A stretch of 27,415 bases of DNA from NCBI GenBank assembly GCA_030673005.1, contig DAOVFI010000002.1, positions 1 through 27,415 on the forward strand. The letters run 5' to 3'. The notes beneath the pieces were generated by a model. The model was given only the letters and a program-made list of their open reading frames with translations, did not search any database and was not told the origin of the DNA. A program made the position numbers and the translations under genes. This document shows, in pieces, positions 8,260-15,691 of this stretch; position 1 is the first letter of the stretch; each line of letters starts with the position of its first letter. The DNA is from Planctomycetales bacterium (lineage in GTDB: Bacteria; Planctomycetota; Phycisphaerae; SM23-33).

Positions 8260-10173
8260 TTATTCCGACTGAGAGGACGGCTGGGACCCGATAATCTTAT
8301 GCGCGTTAGCACCGCTGCGCGGGAGCTCCAGGACGGTTATTACCGGGTAATGGTCGCTGGCCGCAACTGCGATAGGATCGCGTATCAGGAAAGTTGCCTT
8401 CACGTAATTGGCCAATTTTGGTGAGAGGAACACGTGATCCAGAAAGCTTCGGAACTTGATCGGCTTGATTCGGCAATGGTAAGTGGCCAGGGCCGGATCG
8501 GCTTTGACCAGCGTAAAAGTCGGACTCGCCAACTGCTCAAAGCCTTTGCCCTTTACCATGACAGCCACCGCGTCGGCGCCTGATTTCCGTTCATGCTCGT
8601 CTTTGCCCAAATCATCGTTGAAGTCGCCCATAACAACGAGGTTCTTCGTCTCATTTCGGGCCAGTAGTTGGCCACATATCCGGCGAATGCACTGCATCTG
8701 GCGGATGCGCCAGCGTGTAATAGCCTCGTCGTTGCCATATTTGCTTTTCAGATGCGTATTACCTACCCACAGCAGATTCCCGCCTGGCGTTCGCACCTTC
8801 AGGAAGACCGGACCTCGTGGGAAGAGCAGGTTGCCCTCGGCCAGTTTTGCCTTTTCTTTGGCCTGCCGAACCGCCGGATCGTTGACCGGATCCTGCTGAC
8901 GGTAATATCGATCCTGAACCTCCAGGACCTTGAAGCCCGGCTTGACCAGCACGCCCAACCATTGTCCGTCAGTATTGCCCGCAAAGACCCTTACAAAGGT
9001 ATATTTACCCTTCAGCCAGCGCTGATTGAACATCTCAAGCATCTTTTGATTGCAGCATTCCTGCAAGACCAGTACATCCGGATCGAAGTGCTTCAGAGTG
9101 ATTGTCCTGGCCACCTCGTACAGATCCTCCTCGTCCCGAAACAACTCGGTGCGGTTACGGCTGCGCTGGGGCATCCGCACCTGGTCGAACATTCTCATGA
9201 AGTGTTCAACGTTATATGTCGCAAGGCGGACCTGTTCGATCCGTGCCGTTGCGGAGGACCTGTCCGGCGGCGTCTTTGTTCCTGTTGGCCGTTGATGCCA
9301 TTTGGGGAATTCGATGTCGGCCGAGTCCTTCCAGGCTGTCAGGAACAGTCTTGCCGTGAACAGCGCTGACGCCCGTAATCGCTCCCTGGTGAATTCGGCA
9401 ACGTCCTTGTCGCGTATTCGAGGTTCTTTAAGAGCCGGTATATGGCTCTTAAGCTGATAGACCCGCTCGACGAGGGCATGAGAGGCCTTTAACTCGTCTA
9501 TCACCGCAGGTAGCAGGTTTTTGAACGGTCTTACCCGCTCTGTCGCAATGCGGATACCTGCGGGCTGGGGCAGTTTCTCCAGTAAGGCGTCCACCTTCAG
9601 GTGTATCCCCGTTTTGGGGGAGGAACCGTCAGGTTTGGCTCGACCGTCGTAGTGAATAGTCGTGTGCAACGGCATGCAGAGATCCTGCGCATAGTGGCTG
9701 AGGATGCCTGCATATACAAGGCACTTGCTCCGGATATGTTCATTTTCCGGCCACTTGCGATGCTCAGCAAAGGCTACCGTTAAACGCTGTGTCCATTCGG
9801 TGACCGAGTAGGGCACCATACCCACTTTGGTCGGGGAGATGTTCTTCCGTCCGCACCACTTCATAAGCCCAAAACGACGCGGGGGGATCTTCTCTCCTCC
9901 AAGGCGCTCCAGGTCGAAATAGTGCTCGGGGCCTTCGGTCTCGTTGACCTCATCGGCGGCAATGGGTTTCTTGAACAAGTCCGGGTCCACTGCACAGTGG
10001 GCCACCGAAGCGGCCCCTTTGCCGAAGAACTCCGGTACGTCTTTCGGCAGGACCAAAATTGCCAGGCGCGTGGCACGCTGGTGGCCTTTGCCGTGCCATG
10101 CGGCTGCTGAATCAGCCCAACCTGCCAGCGCGATAATTGCCGGAAGCAACCAACGCCAAGTCGTTCGCCTCAT
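8260..10173 (-). CDS. Exported zinc phospholipase C/P1-nuclease-like domain fused to EEP nuclease domain
   Basis: 637 residues. A signal peptide (1-25) ends Ala-Ala-Ala before Trp-His; in zinc phospholipase C and S1/P1 nucleases the mature N-terminal Trp itself binds zinc. Further candidate zinc ligands are Asp63, His84 (EHYFD), His160 and Asp164 (SHYAQD), and His170/His174. Residues 315-617 form an endonuclease/exonuclease/phosphatase domain: YNVEH (320-324), LQE (370-372), GNTH (471-474), GDFND (516-520), LDH (578-580) and SDHYP (606-610). The enzyme probably hydrolyses phosphodiesters (nucleic acids or phospholipids) outside the cytoplasm. The ATG at 10173 is preferred over an upstream TTG because AAGGAG lies 7 nt before it. 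The start lies inside the tail of the upstream metallophosphoesterase gene. The two-enzyme fusion is unusual. Confidence 0.85.
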   Translation of the reverse strand: MRRTTWRWLLPAIIALAGWADSAAAWHGKGHQRATRLAILVLPKDVPEFFGKGAASVAHCAVDPDLFKKPIAADEVNETEGPEHYFDLERLGGEKIPPRRFGLMKWCGRKNISPTKVGMVPYSVTEWTQRLTVAFAEHRKWPENEHIRSKCLVYAGILSHYAQDLCMPLHTTIHYDGRAKPDGSSPKTGIHLKVDALLEKLPQPAGIRIATERVRPFKNLLPAVIDELKASHALVERVYQLKSHIPALKEPRIRDKDVAEFTRERLRASALFTARLFLTAWKDSADIEFPKWHQRPTGTKTPPDRSSATARIEQVRLATYNVEHFMRMFDQVRMPQRSRNRTELFRDEEDLYEVARTITLKHFDPDVLVLQECCNQKMLEMFNQRWLKGKYTFVRVFAGNTDGQWLGVLVKPGFKVLEVQDRYYRQQDPVNDPAVRQAKEKAKLAEGNLLFPRGPVFLKVRTPGGNLLWVGNTHLKSKYGNDEAITRWRIRQMQCIRRICGQLLARNETKNLVVMGDFNDDLGKDEHERKSGADAVAVMVKGKGFEQLASPTFTLVKADPALATYHCRIKPIKFRSFLDHVFLSPKLANYVKATFLIRDPIAVAASDHYPVITVLELPRSGANAHKIIGSQPSSQSE

Positions 10174-11242
10174 CGTGTTTCTCCTTCCATGTGCCAACAG
10201 TCATCAGATGCTGCCGTCTTCGCGGGGTTTCCCTTCGGCGGATCAACGCCGCCGCCCCGACGACCAGCAGCGACAGGGTTGCCGGTTCGGGAACGGCGGT
10301 GTAAGTCCAGACGTCTGCTGCCGAATATTCGCCCGCAGTGATTCGCTCCATCCACGTCAGCGTTACGTCCAACCCGTCGATCTCGACAACAACGTAGCCG
10401 TTCTTTTTTACGTGGCAGAGATTTACCGGCGTGTAGGAGCTGTTATTGCCGTCGTAGGCGCCGTCCCAATCGTAGAGCGGCGCCCCGGACGTTCCGACGA
10501 CGTACTGATGAACGTCGTTGTCCGGATCGCCGTCGCCGTTATCGACGCGGGCGTGGTTGTAGTAATGATCGTGGCCGCAGAAATATGTCCGCCCGCCGGC
10601 GCCGGCGATAGCGGTCCAGAACGCATCCCGGTCTGCGGGATAATCGTCGAGACAATCGTCGTGTCCGACACTGAAAGCGGGTTCGTGTCCGAAGGCGAAG
10701 ACGTGCGGGTTGGTGTTGGCCGCCAACTGTGCGTCCAGCCAGGTCTGGTTGATCCGGTGCTGGTGTGCCGGAACATACTGATCGAGGGCGACAACGAAAG
10801 CGTTCTTATGCGTTACCGAATAGGTCATATGCGCTTCGCCGGCGGGTCCGTTATCGGACAGGTCGCCGAAGACGTTTTTCCAGGCATTTACAACGCCGTC
10901 GTTCCATGGCTGTGCGCTGCCGCCGTCGTGATTGCCCCGACAGACATACACGCCGATACCTTCGTTATAAACAGGTTGCATCGTATCTCGCCATGCGGCT
11001 AACTGGGATTCCAGTATTCGCGGGTCGCCATCGACCAGATCGCCGGAGAACAGGGCAAAATCAGCGTTCTGACCGACAATCTCGGCGGCGATTTCTGAGA
11101 GGATGGTCGTATTGGCGCCGTTGTTGCGGTCCCTGCTGTCGCCGGTAACGACGAATCGCCACGGCGCGCCCGCAAGGCTTATCGAAACGGGCAACACCGA
11201 CAGCAGGAAAGCACAGATAAACCTTATCGCGGCTCTTTTCAT
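10112..11242 (-). CDS. Exported metallophosphoesterase with PEP-CTERM signal and extended tail
   Basis: A 376-residue calcineurin-like phosphoesterase with a signal peptide (about 1-24). Metal-site motifs are GDSRD (34-38), GDLVDGD (67-73), GNHD (103-106), GHEP (185-188) and GHDHYY (223-228), a complete set. A PEP-CTERM sorting signal follows at 317-337 (VPEPATL, hydrophobic stretch, RRR). Such proteins are normally processed and anchored by an exosortase at the cell surface; no exosortase is in this window. Oddly, the frame continues for 39 residues past the Arg cluster, where these proteins usually end, and overlaps the next gene by 62 bp. This may be a natural extension coupling the two genes or a lost stop codon. 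The substrate is unknown. Confidence 0.88.
   Translation of the reverse strand: MKRAAIRFICAFLLSVLPVSISLAGAPWRFVVTGDSRDRNNGANTTILSEIAAEIVGQNADFALFSGDLVDGDPRILESQLAAWRDTMQPVYNEGIGVYVCRGNHDGGSAQPWNDGVVNAWKNVFGDLSDNGPAGEAHMTYSVTHKNAFVVALDQYVPAHQHRINQTWLDAQLAANTNPHVFAFGHEPAFSVGHDDCLDDYPADRDAFWTAIAGAGGRTYFCGHDHYYNHARVDNGDGDPDNDVHQYVVGTSGAPLYDWDGAYDGNNSSYTPVNLCHVKKNGYVVVEIDGLDVTLTWMERITAGEYSAADVWTYTAVPEPATLSLLVVGAAALIRRRETPRRRQHLMTVGTWKEKHDEANDLALVASGNYRAGRLG
10181..10186 (-). promoter_or_regulatory. Ribosome-binding site fixing the start at 10173
   Basis: AAGGAG on the - strand, 7 nt before ATG at 10173. It selects this ATG over the in-frame TTG at 10197 and lies within the coding sequence of the upstream gene. 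Confidence 0.75.
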
Positions 11243-11330
11243 AAGACGACCTTTTGCATTTTCTCCGTGAGCAGTTAGCGGTTATACGGGCGAAACCGTC
11301 CCGATTAAGTCCCGGCAGGTTTATGTGTCG

Positions 11331-13397
11331 TCACACAGACACACTGTTGTGCTTATTTGTTCTCCTGCTTCGGCCAATCAGACCTACCAGCCCACCTGCA
11401 CCCAACAGGAACAGTGTTGCCGGCTCGGGAACAGTGCTGCGGCCACCGACCGGGTCCCAGTTGGCGGACACTGCCAAGAGGTCATCAGTGTCGATGTCGT
11501 CGTCCCCGTCGAAATCGCCTTGCCAGTAGGCGTAGGTCTGGCCTGTCGGGTCCCAGTGGGTGGATACTACTAAGAGGTCATCAGTATCGATGTCGCCGTC
11601 AAGATCGGCGTCACCGTAGTTGGTGCCTATGATGTCGCGGATGAGCATATCGACATCGGCTTGATCGACAAGGCATGAGTCGTTCAGATCGGCGAAAGGG
11701 CCGGATGTGCCGAAAAGAGTATAGCAAGCGTCGATGTCGTTTGTATCTATATCGTCGGGACTCTGGTCTCCGTCCAGATCGACATCGCCAAGCAGGCTTA
11801 CCGTTGCGTTCAGTGTCAGTATCAGGTCGTTCCCTGTTGCCGCGCCGGGCAGATCCTCGTCGGAAACGGCAAGCGTGTACGTCGCCGAGAAGCCGCCGTT
11901 TTGCGAGGTGTCCAGGGACGCGGCGAATTCCTGGCACCCGCCGGCGACCAGGTCGGCAAACACTGTCGCGTCGGTGGCAAGTCGGTCTATGTCGCCGTTG
12001 CCGACGATCTCGTCCAGGTCGAGTGCGGCGGTGTAACCGGGCGTGGTTTCCAGATTGCAGACGGAAAAGGATTGTTCGCCGGCGACCCTGCCCTGGCGAA
12101 CGATGCCGAAGCCGATCGTCAGGTTGTCCTGGTTGCCGCCGGAGTCAAAGGAAGCCTCAGAATGCGCCAGAACGTCATAATCGACCTGCTGGGAAAATTG
12201 GCCGTTCTCGACACCCTGGCTGTCGCTATCGACGTTGACAGAGCCGCTGAAGGCGCCGACGGTATCGCTTTTCAGCGAAACGGAGTGGGTGTTACCGCCG
12301 CCCATGGCCGGGTCGATCCCATCAATGCCCGGTCCGCTGACCGCCGAGCCGGAGATGGTGTAGTCCAGTTCATCGGCCCCGATGACCGCCACCACATCGG
12401 CTGTGTTTTCTACGGTTACATCCACGCCGGCGTTGGCGCCCACTATCATCCGCCCCGGCGCCGAACCCACCGTAACGCTCATCTTTGCCGGAATCTGATA
12501 GTCGGCAACCACCGCAAGGTGGTCGCTGGCATACCGGACTTCAGGATGCCCGCTCGTTGAGCCGTTGTCGTTGCCGTAAGCGCGATAGGAACCGTCAATC
12601 AGGTCCAATCCTTCCCCGTCAACGAACTCCGTACTGACAAACTGAAAGTCAATCCGGGAATAGGGATAAGAGGAACTATAAGTGCAATAAGGGGAAGTCC
12701 AGTGTCCATCTTCCGGATCAACAGCCTGGCCGTTGCCCGGCGCCATCATCATTCCGTAACCAGGCTCCCCGTCCGGAGGGTTTGTGACGAAGTTGAAGTC
12801 GCCGGCGTAGATAATGTGAGTTTCGGCAGGCAGATGGTCTGCATCCCGGAAACGCATAGCCGAGACCTCAGCAGCCCGTTCTTCCTCGAAGCCCGGATAT
12901 GCCTTCAGATGCACGTCGTAGCAGTAGAACGACGCATCCTCGCTGGTGTAGCCCACCGGCCGGAACTTGCCGCGCAGACCGGGGCGATATCCCATTGGAA
13001 TCGTCGCCGTTTCCAGCAAATCGACGCTGCTTGTGTCATAGACGAAGCCGTATCGCTCATACGACCCGGCCTGAATGTCCACGTATGTGTATGAGCCGCC
13101 GCTGCCGCCGTACAGGTTGTTCATTATGGTGGTTATGTGCTGGGCGGTCGGGATGGACGTGTCCAGTTCCGTCAGGGCGAGGATGTCCGGCCTCTTGGCG
13201 ACGCCGTTGACTTCCTCGGCGCCCATTCCGCTGAGCACGGCTTGCCAGTAGGGGTCTCCCGGGTCCGCCGGATTGTGATAGACATTGTAACTTACTACTC
13301 TAAGCGGCCCCGCCGCCGACAGTAAGGATGGAATCCCACTCAACAATACCACGACCAACAATATTCTTACCTTTCGATTAGCGGCGTACATCTGCAT
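11331..13397 (-). CDS. Exported EEP-family nuclease/phosphatase with dockerin-like repeats and PEP-CTERM
   Basis: 688 residues. A signal peptide (1-29) is followed by an endonuclease/exonuclease/phosphatase domain (32-300) with YNVYH (37-41), TELD (76-79), DVHLK (161-165), GDFNF (199-203), RIDF (248-251) and SDH (291-293). A central beta-rich region (about 305-535) of Ig-like character follows. Dockerin-like calcium-binding segments (about 537-650) contain repeated D-x-D-x-D-I-D-T-D-D-L-L motifs. The PEP-CTERM signal starts at 656 and ends in GRSRRTNKHNSVSV. ATG at 13397 is chosen over an upstream in-frame start because AAAGGAG lies 7 nt before it. Probably a surface-anchored phosphodiesterase acting on extracellular nucleic acid or phosphoesters; the substrate is unknown. 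The dockerin-like part closely resembles that of the protein at 15692-17131. Confidence 0.87.
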   Translation of the reverse strand: MQMYAANRKVRILLVVVLLSGIPSLLSAAGPLRVVSYNVYHNPADPGDPYWQAVLSGMGAEEVNGVAKRPDILALTELDTSIPTAQHITTIMNNLYGGSGGSYTYVDIQAGSYERYGFVYDTSSVDLLETATIPMGYRPGLRGKFRPVGYTSEDASFYCYDVHLKAYPGFEEERAAEVSAMRFRDADHLPAETHIIYAGDFNFVTNPPDGEPGYGMMMAPGNGQAVDPEDGHWTSPYCTYSSSYPYSRIDFQFVSTEFVDGEGLDLIDGSYRAYGNDNGSTSGHPEVRYASDHLAVVADYQIPAKMSVTVGSAPGRMIVGANAGVDVTVENTADVVAVIGADELDYTISGSAVSGPGIDGIDPAMGGGNTHSVSLKSDTVGAFSGSVNVDSDSQGVENGQFSQQVDYDVLAHSEASFDSGGNQDNLTIGFGIVRQGRVAGEQSFSVCNLETTPGYTAALDLDEIVGNGDIDRLATDATVFADLVAGGCQEFAASLDTSQNGGFSATYTLAVSDEDLPGAATGNDLILTLNATVSLLGDVDLDGDQSPDDIDTNDIDACYTLFGTSGPFADLNDSCLVDQADVDMLIRDIIGTNYGDADLDGDIDTDDLLVVSTHWDPTGQTYAYWQGDFDGDDDIDTDDLLAVSANWDPVGGRSTVPEPATLFLLGAGGLVGLIGRSRRTNKHNSVSV
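11449..11601 (-). repeat. Two 56-nt direct repeats encoding dockerin-like motifs
   Basis: Units of about 56 nt at 11449-11504 and 11546-11601 encode D-x-D-I-D-T-D-D-L-L-x-x-S-x-x-W-D-P. Near-identical units occur in the gene at 15692-17131 (15801-15856 and 15900-15955), so the module is shared at DNA level between two genes 4 kb apart. Confidence 0.7.
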
Positions 13398-13404
13398 TGT
13401 AGTG

Positions 13405-13411
13405 CTCCTTT
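13405..13411 (-). promoter_or_regulatory. Ribosome-binding site fixing the start at 13397
   Basis: AAAGGAG on the - strand, 7 nt before ATG at 13397; it argues against the in-frame start at 13433. Confidence 0.7.
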
Positions 13412-13547
13412 CCATTTGTGTCGCATGATTCACGCGCCATTGATCAATAGCGCAGCCAATGCGACTGCCTTACATTTCCTATGACTTACGTTCGGTTCCC
13501 GCCGCAGGTCTGACCGGGGGGCTTGCGAGGAGACAAGCATTGTTTCC

Positions 13548-14711
13548 TCATGGGATAACGTCTCCTACGCTGACGCTCCGATCGCCCAGTCCGCTGGTGC
13601 TGACGACTACGGAACCGGACGGGAACCAGTACTTCACTTTACGCGATTCGACGTTATGAAGATTTTCGCAGTGACCGTCGTAAAAAACCGCGTTTATGCT
13701 TTCATTGGGGTGACGATAGGTGTATCTTGCCACATCCGGATGCAGCGCCGGATAACTCCCCCCGCCCTCGTCCTTGAACTTGTACGGATTGCCGTTGCCC
13801 TGGTGGAAAACGTTAAGTGTCGCGCCGCGGCAGGTGAAATTGAGCCCGTAGGCGCCTGCTACATCACCGACATTGAAGGTGATTTTACCTTCAGAATTTA
13901 TGTAGCGCGACCCGTCTGCTGCTGCGATTTTATCGCTGGCAATCCCAACTGTCTCCAACCTGAAGCGGTGATTGGCCGGCCTGATGTCCACCAGGCGGTC
14001 GTAACCGTTGCCGAAATGCGCCCCATCCGGGTTGCCGCGGGCTTTGGCGTGATCGGCGTCGAAGTAATAATGGAACGTGAACGGGGATGAATAACTGTTA
14101 TAGTTTATGGTAGTGGCGTCAGGCCAGGCGCCGCTGGGCCAGGAATCGTCGTATTTGGCTCTGTTTGCCGGGCAGCAGAAATCATGGTTGAACAATTGCT
14201 CCAGTCTATTACCGCGTTTGGCTGACAGACCGAGTGAATTCCCCAGGGTTGGCGACATCCAATCGTCTGCCTGCAACGGCGTATTCGGCGAGTCTGAATC
14301 ATCCCACTTTGGCGGCCTGCCCGTCCAGTTCCGCCACTTCGTACCGCTTGTGTTAGGCCCGGGTATGTAGTCGTCATATTCGGCGGCGTACATCTGGAAG
14401 CCTTTGCCCGCACCGCTCAGATGGGACAGGCATACTGCGCTGCGAGCAAGGTCCTTGGCCTTGCTCAGCGAAGGCAACAGGATGCTGATCAGCAGCGCGA
14501 TGATCGCCACAACCACCAGCAGTTCTACCAGTGTAAATCCACAGAACCTTTGATTCGTTCGTCTGGTGGTTGGGTTCAGCTTGCGCCGACCGATACGGAG
14601 CGACTTCCGTGCCGGCGATACGACGAGTATGGAAATCTTCTTCCTTGATGTGCAACCCTCGCTAAGTGCTTCCGCACCGGACGGTGGTTTAATCATCATT
14701 TCCGTTGCCAT
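13548..14711 (-). CDS. Type IV pilin-like / prepilin N-terminal domain protein
   Basis: 387 residues. The prepilin cleavage motif is plain: CG at 57-58 followed by FTLVELLVVVAIIALLISI, then LLPSLSKAKDLAR, as in type II secretion pseudopilins and the large planctomycete family of pilin-like proteins. The globular part includes FYDGH near the C-terminus, reminiscent of the His-x9-Asp-Gly domains of that family. The protein should be cleaved by a prepilin peptidase and anchored or assembled through its N-terminal helix. The leader is 58 residues, far longer than the usual 5-20. ATG at 14711 is supported by AAAGGAG 6 nt upstream; no shorter start is as well supported. No pilus assembly genes are nearby. 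Function is unknown. Confidence 0.85.
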   Translation of the reverse strand: MATEMMIKPPSGAEALSEGCTSRKKISILVVSPARKSLRIGRRKLNPTTRRTNQRFCGFTLVELLVVVAIIALLISILLPSLSKAKDLARSAVCLSHLSGAGKGFQMYAAEYDDYIPGPNTSGTKWRNWTGRPPKWDDSDSPNTPLQADDWMSPTLGNSLGLSAKRGNRLEQLFNHDFCCPANRAKYDDSWPSGAWPDATTINYNSYSSPFTFHYYFDADHAKARGNPDGAHFGNGYDRLVDIRPANHRFRLETVGIASDKIAAADGSRYINSEGKITFNVGDVAGAYGLNFTCRGATLNVFHQGNGNPYKFKDEGGGSYPALHPDVARYTYRHPNESINAVFYDGHCENLHNVESRKVKYWFPSGSVVVSTSGLGDRSVSVGDVIP

Positions 14712-14717
14712 ATCAGA

Positions 14718-14724
14718 CTCCTTT
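14718..14724 (-). promoter_or_regulatory. Ribosome-binding site fixing the start at 14711
   Basis: AAAGGAG on the - strand, 6 nt before ATG at 14711. It rejects the longer reading frame that begins at 14798 inside the intergenic hairpin. Confidence 0.7.
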
Positions 14725-14777
14725 CGTCGTATTGAAGATTTCCAATCATTCCTTCCGGCGGCGGGGCCGCCAAATGC

Positions 14778-14803
14778 GGGGAATGCCGTCTCCGGCATTC
14801 CCC
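14778..14803 (-). promoter_or_regulatory. Perfect 11-bp hairpin with GAGA tetraloop
   Basis: Between the PEP-CTERM gene at 14839-15579 and the pilin-like gene lies a perfect inverted repeat (GGGGAATGCCG / CGGCATTCCCC) with a 4-nt loop. On the - strand transcript the loop is GAGA, a stable GNRA tetraloop. No T tract follows, so it is not a classical terminator; mRNA processing, stabilisation or attenuation is possible. Confidence 0.6.
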
Positions 14804-14838
14804 ACAGACCGGTGGTGAACCGGTTTTTTGCTGTTTCC

Positions 14839-15579
14839 TTACGCCTGCCTGCGGCGTCGTCGCAGCAGAACGCCCAGTCCGCCTAATCCAAGCAGAGCAA
14901 GCGTTGCCGGCTCCGGAACAAATTGAACGCCGTCGCCGATTTTATCGAACGCTTCCATCGTCCTGACCTGACTCGTATCTGCGTCCCAATACAGTACGCC
15001 TATGGCTCTCGTCGCCAGCGTCAGGTCCGTTGCCGACCCATCCCAGGAAAACTCTCCGGAGACGACTGTGTCAAACACACCTGCGCCAAAAGTGTTGTAG
15101 TGGCTCGCCCAGTCGCCGGGATTCAGAAACACCGCCTGCTCGTAGACGTCCACGTCGCCGTACTCGCCGGAGCCGTAGCCGTCGTAGATGTCCAGATACC
15201 CCTTGAAATTCGCAAGCGGGGACACTGTGGTGGAATTCCACAGGTGATTCTCGAAAGGCGGATTGGGGTCAAACTGAAGATGTCCCGGAATGCCTCCCAC
15301 GCCGGGGACTTGATCATCTTCGATCAGATGAAAACCACCCATCTGCAAACCGAAGTCCGTATCTCCCAGACCGGGGACGTTCCAGGTGTTGTTGGTAACC
15401 CGGACCTGCACTTCCATGAGGATGTTCGCGGTATCCGCGAAGTTACCGGGGGTGGCTACAGCCAGGTCCTGCCCATCGAGGAGTATCCTGTACTCGACGG
15501 TCGGATCTGCCGACGCGAAGGACGGCAGACTCAGTAACAGACTCAAAAGAACGCTTACCATCATTGATCTTTTCAACAT
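14839..15579 (-). CDS. PEP-CTERM sorting domain protein of unknown function
   Basis: 246 residues with a signal peptide (about 1-24, ending SFASA), a beta-rich body of about 195 residues rich in Gly, Asp and Asn, and a C-terminal PEP-CTERM signal from 221 (VPEPATLALL, Gly-rich hydrophobic stretch, five Arg). Such proteins are exported and anchored or processed by an exosortase system. The body matches no enzyme family I recognise and shows no catalytic motif; it begins with a beta-sandwich-like segment (YRILLDGQDLAV). The start is supported by AAGGAG 8 nt upstream. It lies upstream of the pilin-like gene on the same strand, separated by the GAGA hairpin. Role unknown; a surface or matrix structural protein is plausible. 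Confidence 0.85.
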   Translation of the reverse strand: MLKRSMMVSVLLSLLLSLPSFASADPTVEYRILLDGQDLAVATPGNFADTANILMEVQVRVTNNTWNVPGLGDTDFGLQMGGFHLIEDDQVPGVGGIPGHLQFDPNPPFENHLWNSTTVSPLANFKGYLDIYDGYGSGEYGDVDVYEQAVFLNPGDWASHYNTFGAGVFDTVVSGEFSWDGSATDLTLATRAIGVLYWDADTSQVRTMEAFDKIGDGVQFVPEPATLALLGLGGLGVLLRRRRRQA

Positions 15580-15691
15580 TGCTGATTCTCCTTACATTTT
15601 TTGGTAAAATACTGGTTAGTTGTAACTACTGTCCCAAACGGTATTCCCTAACGCCTATACCGAATTACACGTCCCTTTACATGCTGGTGAT

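Noticed and set aside
9944..11002. A 352-codon frame on the + strand
   Set aside because: It lies antisense to two phosphoesterase genes with clear motifs and has no domain of its own; a shadow of codon bias.
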